50,757 nucleotides of DNA, taken from contig JANQII010000190.1 in assembly GCA_028282195.1 (NCBI GenBank), forward strand, positions 1-50,757, read 5' to 3'. The notes beneath the pieces were generated by a model. That model had not been told where the DNA came from, searched no databases, and saw only the letters and a list, made by a program, of their open reading frames with translations. This stretch comes from Prolixibacteraceae bacterium. GTDB taxonomy: Bacteria; Bacteroidota; Bacteroidia; Bacteroidales; Prolixibacteraceae. Shown here piece by piece: positions 26,678-34,546 of this stretch. The position numbers were made by a program, and so were the translations under genes. Numbering within the stretch: position 1 is the stretch's first letter; each line of letters starts with the position of its first letter.

Positions 26678-27667
26678 TTGAATGCAATGAAAAAAGAAAG
26701 AATAATTAGTTATATACTGGTTTATACATTTATATTTTCACTTTATGCTTGTAGTGAAAATGATGAATTTGAAATGGGACCAAGCCCTGAAAGCCTGGAA
26801 TGGCAGGCAAATACAAATGTAAAAGTTTCGGCGACTGATGGTACTACTTCTTATGTGTGGGAAACTAACCTTTTAACATTGGAAACGTATCCAATTTCAG
26901 ATATTTTGGAGTTAAATTTTGAATTAAACACAATCGAAAAATTCAACAACATTTCCCAAATAGAATTATGGGTTAATGCAGAAGAAAAAGAGGGGTATAA
27001 TTATGCTGAACCTTATAATTATACAAGGAAGCTCTTTATTTCAATAACAGAAATTCCTGAAAATGGAAAATTTTCAATACAGGTTCCTGCTGAAGGCCTC
27101 TATGACCTATTTAAATCAGAGTTTGTCAATGACCGCTCAAAGTCACATTTACTGAATGGCGACATTTATACTTTCACCTGGGTAGTTACACATGTTGATG
27201 GGTCAAAATATGATTCAGGCAACAACACATCCCCAGGGAACAGTTTTTCAATACAGGTAAAATATCAGGATTATTTGCCGCCAGTAATGGAAGGAACATA
27301 TACTTACGAGTATTTGGAAGTTGGACCAGGTATGGTTAACCTTGGGATTGCCGTTGGAACAACAGGAACAATTGAAATTTTATTGACTGAACCACCAGGC
27401 ACTTATTTTGTAAGTGATGTGAACTTTTCATCATGGTTTCTATCCAACACACTAACCCATGATTTCTTTACCGGGCTTATTACCGTTGAAGAAGGTTTTT
27501 ATAATACCACCTGGGCTATCCTGTCAGTTGAAGGAGCTTCAATAGATATTTACTGGCAAAACAACTTTACCGGCCCATTTGGCTGGTGGGGTGTTGTAAG
27601 AATAACCAGGGAGAGCGGGGTCGGTTTCCCGGATAACCTTTATACCGCAGGTACCAGGCCAGAATAA
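26678..27667 (+). CDS. Hypothetical lipoprotein of the SusCD locus
   Basis: 329 residues with lipobox SLYAC. I do not recognise a named family. The mature part is rich in beta-strand-type sequence and aromatic residues; the last third (TYEYLEVGPGMVNLGIAVGTTG to GWWGVVRITRESG) looks like a compact beta domain. A start at 26687 (MKKERIISY) gives a more standard lipoprotein signal than the ATG at 26678. It is the third cistron after susC and susD, 24 nt downstream, and ends at a strong terminator. Lipoproteins in this position often bind ligand at the cell surface, but that is only inference here. Confidence 0.85.
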   Translation: MNAMKKERIISYILVYTFIFSLYACSENDEFEMGPSPESLEWQANTNVKVSATDGTTSYVWETNLLTLETYPISDILELNFELNTIEKFNNISQIELWVNAEEKEGYNYAEPYNYTRKLFISITEIPENGKFSIQVPAEGLYDLFKSEFVNDRSKSHLLNGDIYTFTWVVTHVDGSKYDSGNNTSPGNSFSIQVKYQDYLPPVMEGTYTYEYLEVGPGMVNLGIAVGTTGTIEILLTEPPGTYFVSDVNFSSWFLSNTLTHDFFTGLITVEEGFYNTTWAILSVEGASIDIYWQNNFTGPFGWWGVVRITRESGVGFPDNLYTAGTRPE

Positions 27668-27715
27668 ATGGTTTAAATAGAAAAATCTACATTTAAGTAA
27701 TTAGTTTTTTATTCG

Positions 27716-27743
27716 AAAAGGGGGCTTTTGAAAACCCCCTTTT
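27716..27743 (+). terminator. Rho-independent terminator of the SusCD-lipoprotein operon
   Basis: AAAAGGGGG pairs with CCCCCTTTT around a short loop, about 50 nt past the lipoprotein stop codon. Confidence 0.85.
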
Positions 27744-27954
27744 GTAATTGTAACTTTTTCTTGAGTTTGGGAAATAACTTATCCACTTAAGGATTTTTCA
27801 ATTTAATTCCCTTATTTTATATCGATAATAAGTGAAATATGACACACAAAACAAACCATATGAAATCAGATGAAAATTTCTGCAAGTTTTTAGGATGGGA
27901 TGGGATTGTGTTTCATGAGAAAGAAAATTTTGTTGTACCCATGTTTGACCCGGT

Positions 27955-27992
27955 TAAAAAACGAAAGGCACCTCCATCGCTGAAAGTGCCTT
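27955..27992 (-). terminator. Terminator downstream of the CAT-anticodon tRNA
   Basis: On the minus strand a 7-bp stem (AAGGCAC with GTGCCTT) is followed by TCGTTTTTT, 11 nt beyond the tRNA 3' end. Confidence 0.75.
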
Positions 27993-27998
27993 GTTTAT

Positions 27999-28076
<78 letters not shown>

Positions 28077-28113
28077 TAAATATCATTTTCAATCTTTCGA
28101 TTCTACTTTTTTT

Positions 28114-28188
28114 TATGAACGACTGGGCTTGAACCAATGTCCCTCCCGGTTATGACCGGGATGCTATAACCAACTGAGCTATAGGCCC
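28114..28188 (-). pseudogene. Degenerate copy of the CAT-anticodon tRNA
   Basis: The 5' part is nearly identical to the neighbouring tRNA for its first 25 nt (GGGCCTATAGCTCAGTTGG and on), and the T-loop TTCAAGC is kept. The 3' acceptor strand reads CGTTCAT and cannot pair with GGGCCTA. The anticodon arm is CCCGG-TCATAA-CCGGG, giving a 6-nt loop or a mismatched stem. It is therefore probably not a functional tRNA. Confidence 0.8.
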
Positions 28189-28241
28189 TATTATAAATTA
28201 TAATTGCCAATTTAATATTCTAACCAGTATTTTTTTTGACT

Positions 28242-28258
28242 CCCTGATTATGAGTCAG
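28242..28258 (-). repeat. 17-nt fragment identical to the tRNA anticodon arm
   Basis: CCCTGATTATGAGTCAG matches positions 28032-28048 of the intact tRNA exactly and lies beyond the degenerate copy. Flanking bases do not form a tRNA. It looks like a third, almost erased copy. The rest of 28189-28435 shows no gene. Confidence 0.7.
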
Positions 28259-28435
28259 CCGTCAGATGACGAAAACTGGGCACTACCACTGTAGGTAAAT
28301 ATACCCCCTGTATTATTTTATACGATTGATTGTTTAAAAAGTCATTATTAAGAACGATAGTGCCGAGATTTTTCGGATTGCAAGTTTACAACTTTACGTT
28401 TAATTTAACAAGCAAAAAATTAAAATTTACACCTC

Positions 28436-29113
28436 TTATATTTCTTCTCCTTCAGCATTAGAATTATTGCTACTTGCGGCTTCGGCCAATTCTTCTTCCT
28501 TTTTATCCAAACGGCTGAATAAGCGCCAGTAAAAAAGGATAATTGAGAATATTCCAATTGTTATTGATGAATCTGCAACATTAAAGACCGGCCTAAAAAA
28601 CAAAAACTGATCACCTCCAATGTATGGAATCCACTCCGGGTATCTTCCTGAGAAAAGCGGAAAATAAAACATATCAACCACTTTCCCATGTAATAACGAT
28701 GCATAGCCACCACCTTCAGGGAAAAGCTCTGCAACTCTCCCATAGCTATCATTAAAAATCACACCGTAAAATGCACTGTCAATAATATTACCTATTGCCC
28801 CTGCAAAGATGAGTGAAATACATACGATAAATCCCATAGGCACATCATCTCTTTTTACCAGTTTAACCATGTACCACCCTATGGCTGTGACAGCTATAAT
28901 TCTAAAAACGCTAAGAAAAATTTTTCCATATTCCCCGGCAAATTCAATTCCAAAAGCCATTCCGTTATTTTCAACAAAATGAATTAAGAACCAATCCCCT
29001 AACACAGAAAACTCCTCTCCCAGGTACATATTTGTTTTGATCAAAAATTTGAGCACCTGATCTATGATTAAGATCACAAGTACGATTAATAATGACTTTT
29101 GTAATTTGGACAT
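28436..29113 (-). CDS. lspA: Lipoprotein signal peptidase (signal peptidase II)
   Basis: 225-residue inner-membrane aspartic protease that removes signal peptides from prolipoproteins after lipidation. Four membrane helices are visible. Conserved blocks are ENNGMAFG, GAIGNIIDS (first catalytic Asp) and FNVADSSIT (second catalytic Asp). Compared with E. coli LspA it has an insertion between the two Asp motifs and a charged C-terminal tail, both usual in Bacteroidota. It follows the TraR/DksA gene by 75 nt in the ileS cluster and serves the many lipoproteins encoded in this window. Confidence 0.95.
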   Translation of the reverse strand: MSKLQKSLLIVLVILIIDQVLKFLIKTNMYLGEEFSVLGDWFLIHFVENNGMAFGIEFAGEYGKIFLSVFRIIAVTAIGWYMVKLVKRDDVPMGFIVCISLIFAGAIGNIIDSAFYGVIFNDSYGRVAELFPEGGGYASLLHGKVVDMFYFPLFSGRYPEWIPYIGGDQFLFFRPVFNVADSSITIGIFSIILFYWRLFSRLDKKEEELAEAASSNNSNAEGEEI

Positions 29114-29188
29114 GTCTTATAAATTCATAAAAAAATGATTGGAAGTCCCCTCCCAATCACCATCGTTTGTATATGAATAGAAATTCCT

Positions 29189-29563
29189 TTATTGTTGTTT
29201 TTTCGCCTCAATGCTAAGTGTAGCATGTGGCACTGCGCGCAAACGTTCCTTAGAAATTAGTTTGCCAGATTCACGACAAATACCATAAGTTTTGTTCTCG
29301 ATGCGAACCAAAGCCGCCTGAAGATGCTGAATAAATTTTAACTGACGTTGTGCAAGTTTACCGGCTTCTTCCTTGGAAAGAGTAGCTGCGCCCTCTTCCA
29401 AAACCTTGAACGTTGGTGAGGTATCCTGTGTATCATTACCATCACCGTGAGTTATTGAATTCTTATAGATTTCATAATCTTTTTTAGCCTTGTCAAGCTT
29501 ACCCAAAATTAGCTCTTTGAATTCCGCTAACTCAGCATCTGAATATCTGTTTTTTCCTGTCAT
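29189..29563 (-). CDS. TraR/DksA-family protein
   Basis: 124 residues. A coiled-coil N-terminal half (LAEFKELILGKLDKAKKDYEIYKNS) leads to the DksA/TraR C4-type fold block TYGICRESGKLISKERLRAVPHATLSIEAKK. Only one of the four zinc cysteines remains, so the fold is probably zinc-free, as in many Bacteroidota homologs. Members bind RNA polymerase through the secondary channel. The position between ileS and lspA is a common Bacteroidota arrangement. Confidence 0.9.
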   Translation of the reverse strand: MTGKNRYSDAELAEFKELILGKLDKAKKDYEIYKNSITHGDGNDTQDTSPTFKVLEEGAATLSKEEAGKLAQRQLKFIQHLQAALVRIENKTYGICRESGKLISKERLRAVPHATLSIEAKKQQ

Positions 29564-29679
29564 AGCCCAAAGTTTTAAGTTTACAGCGGATACGTTCGTA
29601 TAAAAAACATTCCGGTCTCTAAATTATAAAAATATTTTTAATTGATACAGTTCGTAAAACATACTATTGCCGTTGTTTT

Positions 29680-32600
29680 TCAACTTGTTTTTTCCAACTG
29701 GATCAACGCATCCACATCTTGTTCTATTTCTACTTTATTACTTGTTGTCTCATCGATTGAGTCAACAAGTGCTAAATCCTGCGCAAGTGTCTGATTGCTA
29801 ATATAATCTTTAAAATTCTCAACGGCCAAGTTAAAGAACTCATGCTTTTGAATCTTAAGATTAATTCGATCAGTTACTTCAAAGTTACTTTCTTTACGCA
29901 GGTTCTGAATTTTATTAATAAATTCCCTGGCGATACCTTCCTGTTTTAATTCTTCTGAAACGTTAATATCCAGGGCAATAGTCAAAGCACCTTCAGAAGC
30001 TACCAGCCATCCGGGTATATCTTCAGTTAAAATCTCAACATCGTCTAATCCTAACTCAATAGTCCGATCAGCAACTGTTAAACTATACTTTCCTTCTTTT
30101 TCTATCTGACCAATGTCTTCCTGGCTAAACTGTGCTACAGCTCCCGCTATTTGCTTCATAATCTTCCCAAACTTAGGGCCTAAAGCCTTAAAGTTCGGTT
30201 TGATTTTCTTTTTAATGATACCTGTCGCATCAGTGATATACTCCACTTCCTTAACGTTCACTTCGGTCAAAATAATATTTTCAACTGCTTCAAATTGCTC
30301 TTTGAAATGATCATTAAGTACTGGAACCATTATTTTAGCCAAAGGTTGACGAACTTTCAGTTTTTCTTTTCGGCGAAGACCAAGAATCATGGATGATGCT
30401 TTCTGTGCAATTGCCATTTTCTCTTCCAGGGCTTTATCGATCAGATTGTCATCAGCCACCGGGAATTCAGCTAAATGTACGCTTTGATCTGTTTCTTTTC
30501 CTGTTAGTTTATTCAGGTCAGCGTAAAGAAGATCAGCATAAAACGGAGCAATCGGAGCAGAAAGTTTGGCGATTGTTGCCAAACAAGTATATAAGGTTTG
30601 ATAAGCTGAAATTTTATCTTTTTCATAATCACCACCCCAGAAACGTTTACGGCTTAAACGAACAAACCAGTTACTCAGGTTTTCAGTAACAAATTCTGAA
30701 ATAGCACGCCCAGCACGGGTCGGCTCATAATTTTCCAGGCTTTCACCAACTTCTTTTACTAATGAATTCAAGAGTGAGATAACCCAGCGATCCAACTCGG
30801 GTCGTTCTGAAATTGGGATTTCATCCTCTTTGTACGTAAACCCATCAACATTAGCGTACAACGCGAAGAAACCATACGTATTATAAAGTGTTCCGAAGAA
30901 TTTACGACGCACTTCATCCACACCACCGATATCAAATTTCAGGTTATCCCAAGGCTGAGCATTGGTTAGCATATACCAGCGCAATGGGTCTGATCCATAC
31001 TTCTCAATAGTCTCAAACGGATCGACAGCATTGCCTAAACGCTTCGACATTTTGTTGCCGCTTTTATCTAATACCAATCCATTGGATATAATATTTTTGA
31101 ATGCAACCGACTCATCGATCATTGTTGCAATGGCATGCAAGGTAAAGAACCAACCACGTGTCTGGTCAACACCTTCAGCAATAAAATCAGCCGGGAATAA
31201 AGAAGCCCCTCCCCAGCCCTCCCCTAAGGGGAGGGTGTTTAAGGTGTTCTGTATTTCAGAAAGAACCCTGTCAATGTCATTTATCACTTCCTCGTTCGTA
31301 AAACGAATGACCTTATAGCCCAATTCATTTAAGATTTCAGTTCTTTCACTGTCTGAAATTTGAACTTCAGGCAACGAATGATACCCTCCATCTACCTCAA
31401 TAATCAATCTCTTTTCCAAACAAACAAAGTCTGCAATAAACTGATCAATGATGTGTTGTTGTCTGAATTTATACCCCTGCTGTTTACCCTTCAAATTTTC
31501 CCATAAAAAAACTTCGGCATCGGTTGGATTTTCTTTCTGCTTCTTAGCTAATTCTTTTAACAGCCCATAACTTGAATTTCTTGCAGTTTGCCATTTAGGT
31601 CTACTTGCTCCTCCACCTTGAGGGGAGGTTGGGAGGGGGCTAAATGGATAATGATGTTGCGCATAAGGCATTGCTCCGGAATCAAACCACACATCAATCA
31701 AGTCGGGTTCGCGGAACATTTTTTCACCTTTATCGCTTATCAAAAATATATCGTCAACATACGGTCTGTGAAGATCGATTTTCCCGTAATTATCTTTTGT
31801 GAAATCGCCAGCTTTAAAGCCTTCAAAAATGTTTTTGTCCATCACTCCGGCTTCAACAGCTTTTTCAATTTCTGTCATCAAATCTTCAACAGAACCAATG
31901 CATTTGGTTTCAGAACCATCTTCAGTCCGCCAGATTGGAAGTGGTGTTCCCCAGAAACGCGAACGGCTTAAATTCCAGTCAACCAAATTCTCTAACCAAT
32001 TTCCAAAACGACCGATACCTGTTGATTGTGGCTTCCAGTTAATCGTATTGTTTAGCGCAATTAATTTATCTTTTACTTCGGTTGTTTTAATAAACCAACT
32101 ATCCAATGGATAATAGAGTACAGGCTTATCGGTTCTCCAGCAATGCGGATAACTGTGAACATGTTTTTCAACTTTAAAAGCTTTGTTCTCTTTTTTCAGC
32201 ATTACCGCTATATCAATATCAATGGTCGGATCATTCTCAGAAAGTGAATCGTCATACTCATTCTTCACATAACGTCCTGCAAATCCGGCATAAGTTTCCT
32301 GGTTTACAAAGTTTGCTACGAAATCAGCATCCATTTTCTCTACCCTAAAGAAACGACCTGCTTTATCAACTAATGGCTGAGGCTTACCTTCTTTATCTTT
32401 TACCAGCAATGGCACAATTCCATTTTGCCTGGCTACACGATCATCATCAGCACCAAAGGTAGGCGCAATATGAACGATACCTGTACCATCTTCTGTAGTA
32501 ACAAAATCCCCGGTTATAACACGGAAAGCTTCTCCATCCGGCTTTACCCAGTTGATCAACTGCTCGTAATTAACGCCAGCTAAGTCTGCACCTGTATATT

Positions 32601-33534
32601 CTGCAATTATCTCAAAAGGGATTTTTTTATCACCCGGTTTATATTCATCAAAAGAAGGTTCCGCATTTTTTGGGTTGAAATGTGCACTCACCAAATCCTT
32701 CGCCAAAATAACTGTAGCAGGATCCCCCGAATATGGGTTGAATGTGCGAACTTTCACATACTTGATTTTAGGGCCAACACAAAGTGCAGTATTCGAAGGC
32801 AATGTCCATGGAGTGGTTGTCCAGGCCATGAAATACAATGGAGAATCTACACCTTCGTATAAAAATTCGGACTTTTCATCACGTATTACAGCAAACTGAG
32901 CAACAGCGGTTGTGTCTTTTACATCACGGTAACAGCCCGGTTGGTTTAACTCGTGCGAACTCAAACCGGTACCGGCTGCAGGCGAATAAGGCTGAATGGT
33001 ATAACCTTTGTAAAGCAACCCTTTATCAAAAAGCTTCTTCAACAACCACCAAACTGTTTCAATATAGCGATTATCAAAAGTGATGTATGGGTCGTCCATA
33101 TTCACCCAGTATCCCATTAGGCGGGTTAATTCTTCCCACTCTTTGGTGTATTTCATCACTTCGCGGCGACAAGCAGCATTGTATTCCCCAACGGTAATTT
33201 TTGTGCCAATATCTTCCTTGGTAATCCCAAGCGATTTTTCAACGCTCAGCTCTACAGGCAAACCATGTGTATCCCACCCTGCTTTACGGTGAACACGAAA
33301 ACCTTTCATGGTTTTATAGCGGCAGAAAGTATCTTTTATAGCACGTGCCATTACATGGTGAATGCCAGGCATACCATTAGCAGAAGGTGGCCCTTCATAA
33401 AAAACAAAGGTTGGATTACCTTCACGGGTTGAAATACTTTTGTGAAAAGTATCATCATCTTCCCATCTCTTCAACACTTCCTTATTGATCTGCGAAAGAT
33501 CTAATTGCTTGTATTCGCGGAATTTAGCACTCAT
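29680..33534 (-). CDS. ileS: Isoleucine--tRNA ligase with an in-frame DUF559 nuclease insertion
   Basis: 1284 residues, against roughly 1140 expected without the insertion. The class I aminoacyl-tRNA synthetase signature lies in SANGMPGIHH (HIGH-like, residues 57-60), the editing domain follows, and WFDSGAMPYAQHHYPF ends at residue 631. Host sequence resumes at FPADFIAEGVDQTRGWFF (residue 780), and KMSKR is at 828-832; the anticodon-binding region and C-terminal domain are intact. Between them, residues about 632-779 encode a DUF559/VSR-like endonuclease domain (AEVFLWENLKG, YKFRQQH, FIADF, IIEVDGG, GYKVIRFTNEEV). No stop or frameshift interrupts the gene. As ileS is normally essential, the enzyme presumably tolerates the insert as a surface loop or removes it by some unknown route. 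It is first in the ileS-TraR/DksA-lspA cluster. Confidence 0.95.
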   Translation of the reverse strand: MSAKFREYKQLDLSQINKEVLKRWEDDDTFHKSISTREGNPTFVFYEGPPSANGMPGIHHVMARAIKDTFCRYKTMKGFRVHRKAGWDTHGLPVELSVEKSLGITKEDIGTKITVGEYNAACRREVMKYTKEWEELTRLMGYWVNMDDPYITFDNRYIETVWWLLKKLFDKGLLYKGYTIQPYSPAAGTGLSSHELNQPGCYRDVKDTTAVAQFAVIRDEKSEFLYEGVDSPLYFMAWTTTPWTLPSNTALCVGPKIKYVKVRTFNPYSGDPATVILAKDLVSAHFNPKNAEPSFDEYKPGDKKIPFEIIAEYTGADLAGVNYEQLINWVKPDGEAFRVITGDFVTTEDGTGIVHIAPTFGADDDRVARQNGIVPLLVKDKEGKPQPLVDKAGRFFRVEKMDADFVANFVNQETYAGFAGRYVKNEYDDSLSENDPTIDIDIAVMLKKENKAFKVEKHVHSYPHCWRTDKPVLYYPLDSWFIKTTEVKDKLIALNNTINWKPQSTGIGRFGNWLENLVDWNLSRSRFWGTPLPIWRTEDGSETKCIGSVEDLMTEIEKAVEAGVMDKNIFEGFKAGDFTKDNYGKIDLHRPYVDDIFLISDKGEKMFREPDLIDVWFDSGAMPYAQHHYPFSPLPTSPQGGGASRPKWQTARNSSYGLLKELAKKQKENPTDAEVFLWENLKGKQQGYKFRQQHIIDQFIADFVCLEKRLIIEVDGGYHSLPEVQISDSERTEILNELGYKVIRFTNEEVINDIDRVLSEIQNTLNTLPLGEGWGGASLFPADFIAEGVDQTRGWFFTLHAIATMIDESVAFKNIISNGLVLDKSGNKMSKRLGNAVDPFETIEKYGSDPLRWYMLTNAQPWDNLKFDIGGVDEVRRKFFGTLYNTYGFFALYANVDGFTYKEDEIPISERPELDRWVISLLNSLVKEVGESLENYEPTRAGRAISEFVTENLSNWFVRLSRKRFWGGDYEKDKISAYQTLYTCLATIAKLSAPIAPFYADLLYADLNKLTGKETDQSVHLAEFPVADDNLIDKALEEKMAIAQKASSMILGLRRKEKLKVRQPLAKIMVPVLNDHFKEQFEAVENIILTEVNVKEVEYITDATGIIKKKIKPNFKALGPKFGKIMKQIAGAVAQFSQEDIGQIEKEGKYSLTVADRTIELGLDDVEILTEDIPGWLVASEGALTIALDINVSEELKQEGIAREFINKIQNLRKESNFEVTDRINLKIQKHEFFNLAVENFKDYISNQTLAQDLALVDSIDETTSNKVEIEQDVDALIQLEKTS
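31205..31235. repeat. Palindromic end of the ileS insertion (gene-downstream side)
   Basis: GCCCCTCCCCAG leads into a perfect palindrome at 31217-31235 with 9-nt arms CCCTCCCCT and AGGGGAGGG around a single A. It is inverted relative to the end at 31610-31640. Translated, it gives TLPLGEGWGGA. Confidence 0.85.
31610..31640. repeat. Palindromic end of the ileS insertion (gene-upstream side)
   Basis: CCTCCACCTTGAGGGGAGG is a palindrome with one bulged base, followed by a G-rich stretch ending GGGGGC. Apart from small indels it matches the reverse complement of 31205-31235, so the two ends behave as terminal inverted repeats. Translated, it gives PLPTSPQGGG. Confidence 0.8.
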
Positions 33535-33569
33535 TAAAAACCTCTTTTGACGTATTTTCTAAAAAGCTA

Positions 33570-33577
33570 CAAATATA
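33570..33577 (-). promoter_or_regulatory. Candidate -7 box for ileS
   Basis: TATATTTG on the minus strand matches TAnnTTTG and lies about 36 nt before the ileS ATG. No good -33 TTG is visible at the expected distance. Confidence 0.45.
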
Positions 33578-33684
33578 GAAATTTTTTGGGTTGAATGAGT
33601 GTTTTTAAAAGCGGTTGCCAGATTGAGCAAATACTTCACATATTCTATCAAAAGAAATGTTCTTCTTGATGCGTGTTTTTAATT

Positions 33685-34341
33685 TTATAACTCGATAAAT
33701 GTTGCAAAGCGAAGCATATGGCCAGTCTCAAAATTTGATTCCGTTTCTTTTGTGAAAAGATATCCGAAACTAAAACCAATCGAAGAATTTCCCTGGGTTA
33801 ATGTTAGAACTCTTATTTCAGGTCCGTAATATAGTTGATCAAAATAGTTACGATTAAACTCAGAATAATCTTTATCCCCACTATAGTTTATAGTGCCAGT
33901 ATCAGGGTCTCGCCATCCCCAACCAGTTTTTTCCCCACTCTCATATCCAATTATCAAACTTTCTACTTTGGGGCCAATTTGAATTCTTACACTTTCAGAA
34001 AACCTTTTTTGAATCATAACCGAAGCGTTAATGAATGTGTGTAAGTAAAATGAGTTGTATATGTCACGAGCAGCAATTCCTCCCCGTTCCCTTGATAAGT
34101 CTGTATACTTAAATCCTAAGCCAATTTGTTTTACAAAAGAAAGTGATTGATCATTCTTTTTATTCCATGATTTATCAATTCCAAAAAAGACAGAATGAGG
34201 CGAAGGGTCTTCACTTAAATATGAAATATTATATTTTGCAGAACTAATTCCAATTGATAGGAATGTTTCATTCTTCTGTTGAGATTTCAACAGAAAAGGA
34301 AGTGCAATTATTAAAAGAATTGCAAGAATTGATTGTTTCAT
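33685..34341 (-). CDS. Hypothetical exported protein, possibly a small outer-membrane beta-barrel
   Basis: 218 residues with a clear signal peptide (ILAILLIIALPFLLKSQ). The mature chain has alternating-residue strands, for example FLSIGISSAKYNISYL, SVRIQIGPKVESLIIGY and SIGFSFGYLF. It ends with an aromatic-rich strand (HMLRFATFIEL), which resembles an outer-membrane barrel. I do not recognise a named family. It stands alone between ileS and the oxidoreductase operon, on the same strand. Confidence 0.7.
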   Translation of the reverse strand: MKQSILAILLIIALPFLLKSQQKNETFLSIGISSAKYNISYLSEDPSPHSVFFGIDKSWNKKNDQSLSFVKQIGLGFKYTDLSRERGGIAARDIYNSFYLHTFINASVMIQKRFSESVRIQIGPKVESLIIGYESGEKTGWGWRDPDTGTINYSGDKDYSEFNRNYFDQLYYGPEIRVLTLTQGNSSIGFSFGYLFTKETESNFETGHMLRFATFIEL

Positions 34342-34483
34342 TTATTTATAAATAAGCTCTTCAATCACTCTAGCGCACAAGCAATGTAAAATTAAAAGAA
34401 TCAATTATAAAAACATGAATATTTGCTGAAAATAACCAATCGCAATGAAGATCTTTTAATTATTTACAGATATCCTCCTAAAC

Positions 34484-34512
34484 AAAAAGCCCGCAACTAA
34501 AAGGTGCGGACT
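34484..34512 (-). terminator. Terminator after the Gfo/Idh/MocA gene
   Basis: On the minus strand AGTCCGCA pairs with TGCGGGCT (one G-T), followed by TTTT, about 35 nt beyond the stop codon. Confidence 0.75.
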
Positions 34513-34546
34513 CTTTGAATATAGTTTGTTGTTTGCTGAGAACCGA

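Larger units (their letters stand above)
31205..31640 (-). mobile_element. Putative DUF559 insertion element inside ileS
   Basis: A block of about 436 bp, in frame with ileS, with matching GC-rich ends in inverted orientation. It encodes residues 633-777. Candidate nuclease residues are Glu674, Asp702, Glu713 and Asp715, in the order seen in DUF559 proteins. The block contains no Met codon in frame, so the domain has no AUG start of its own and would be made only as part of the synthetase. It does not have intein ends: no N-terminal Cys/Ser block and no His-Asn C-terminus. No clear target-site duplication was found. Confidence 0.75.

Noticed and set aside
31205..31640. Intein in IleRS
   Set aside because: There is no N-terminal Cys/Ser splice block, no HN-C/S/T end and no Hint-type sequence; the domain is DUF559-like.
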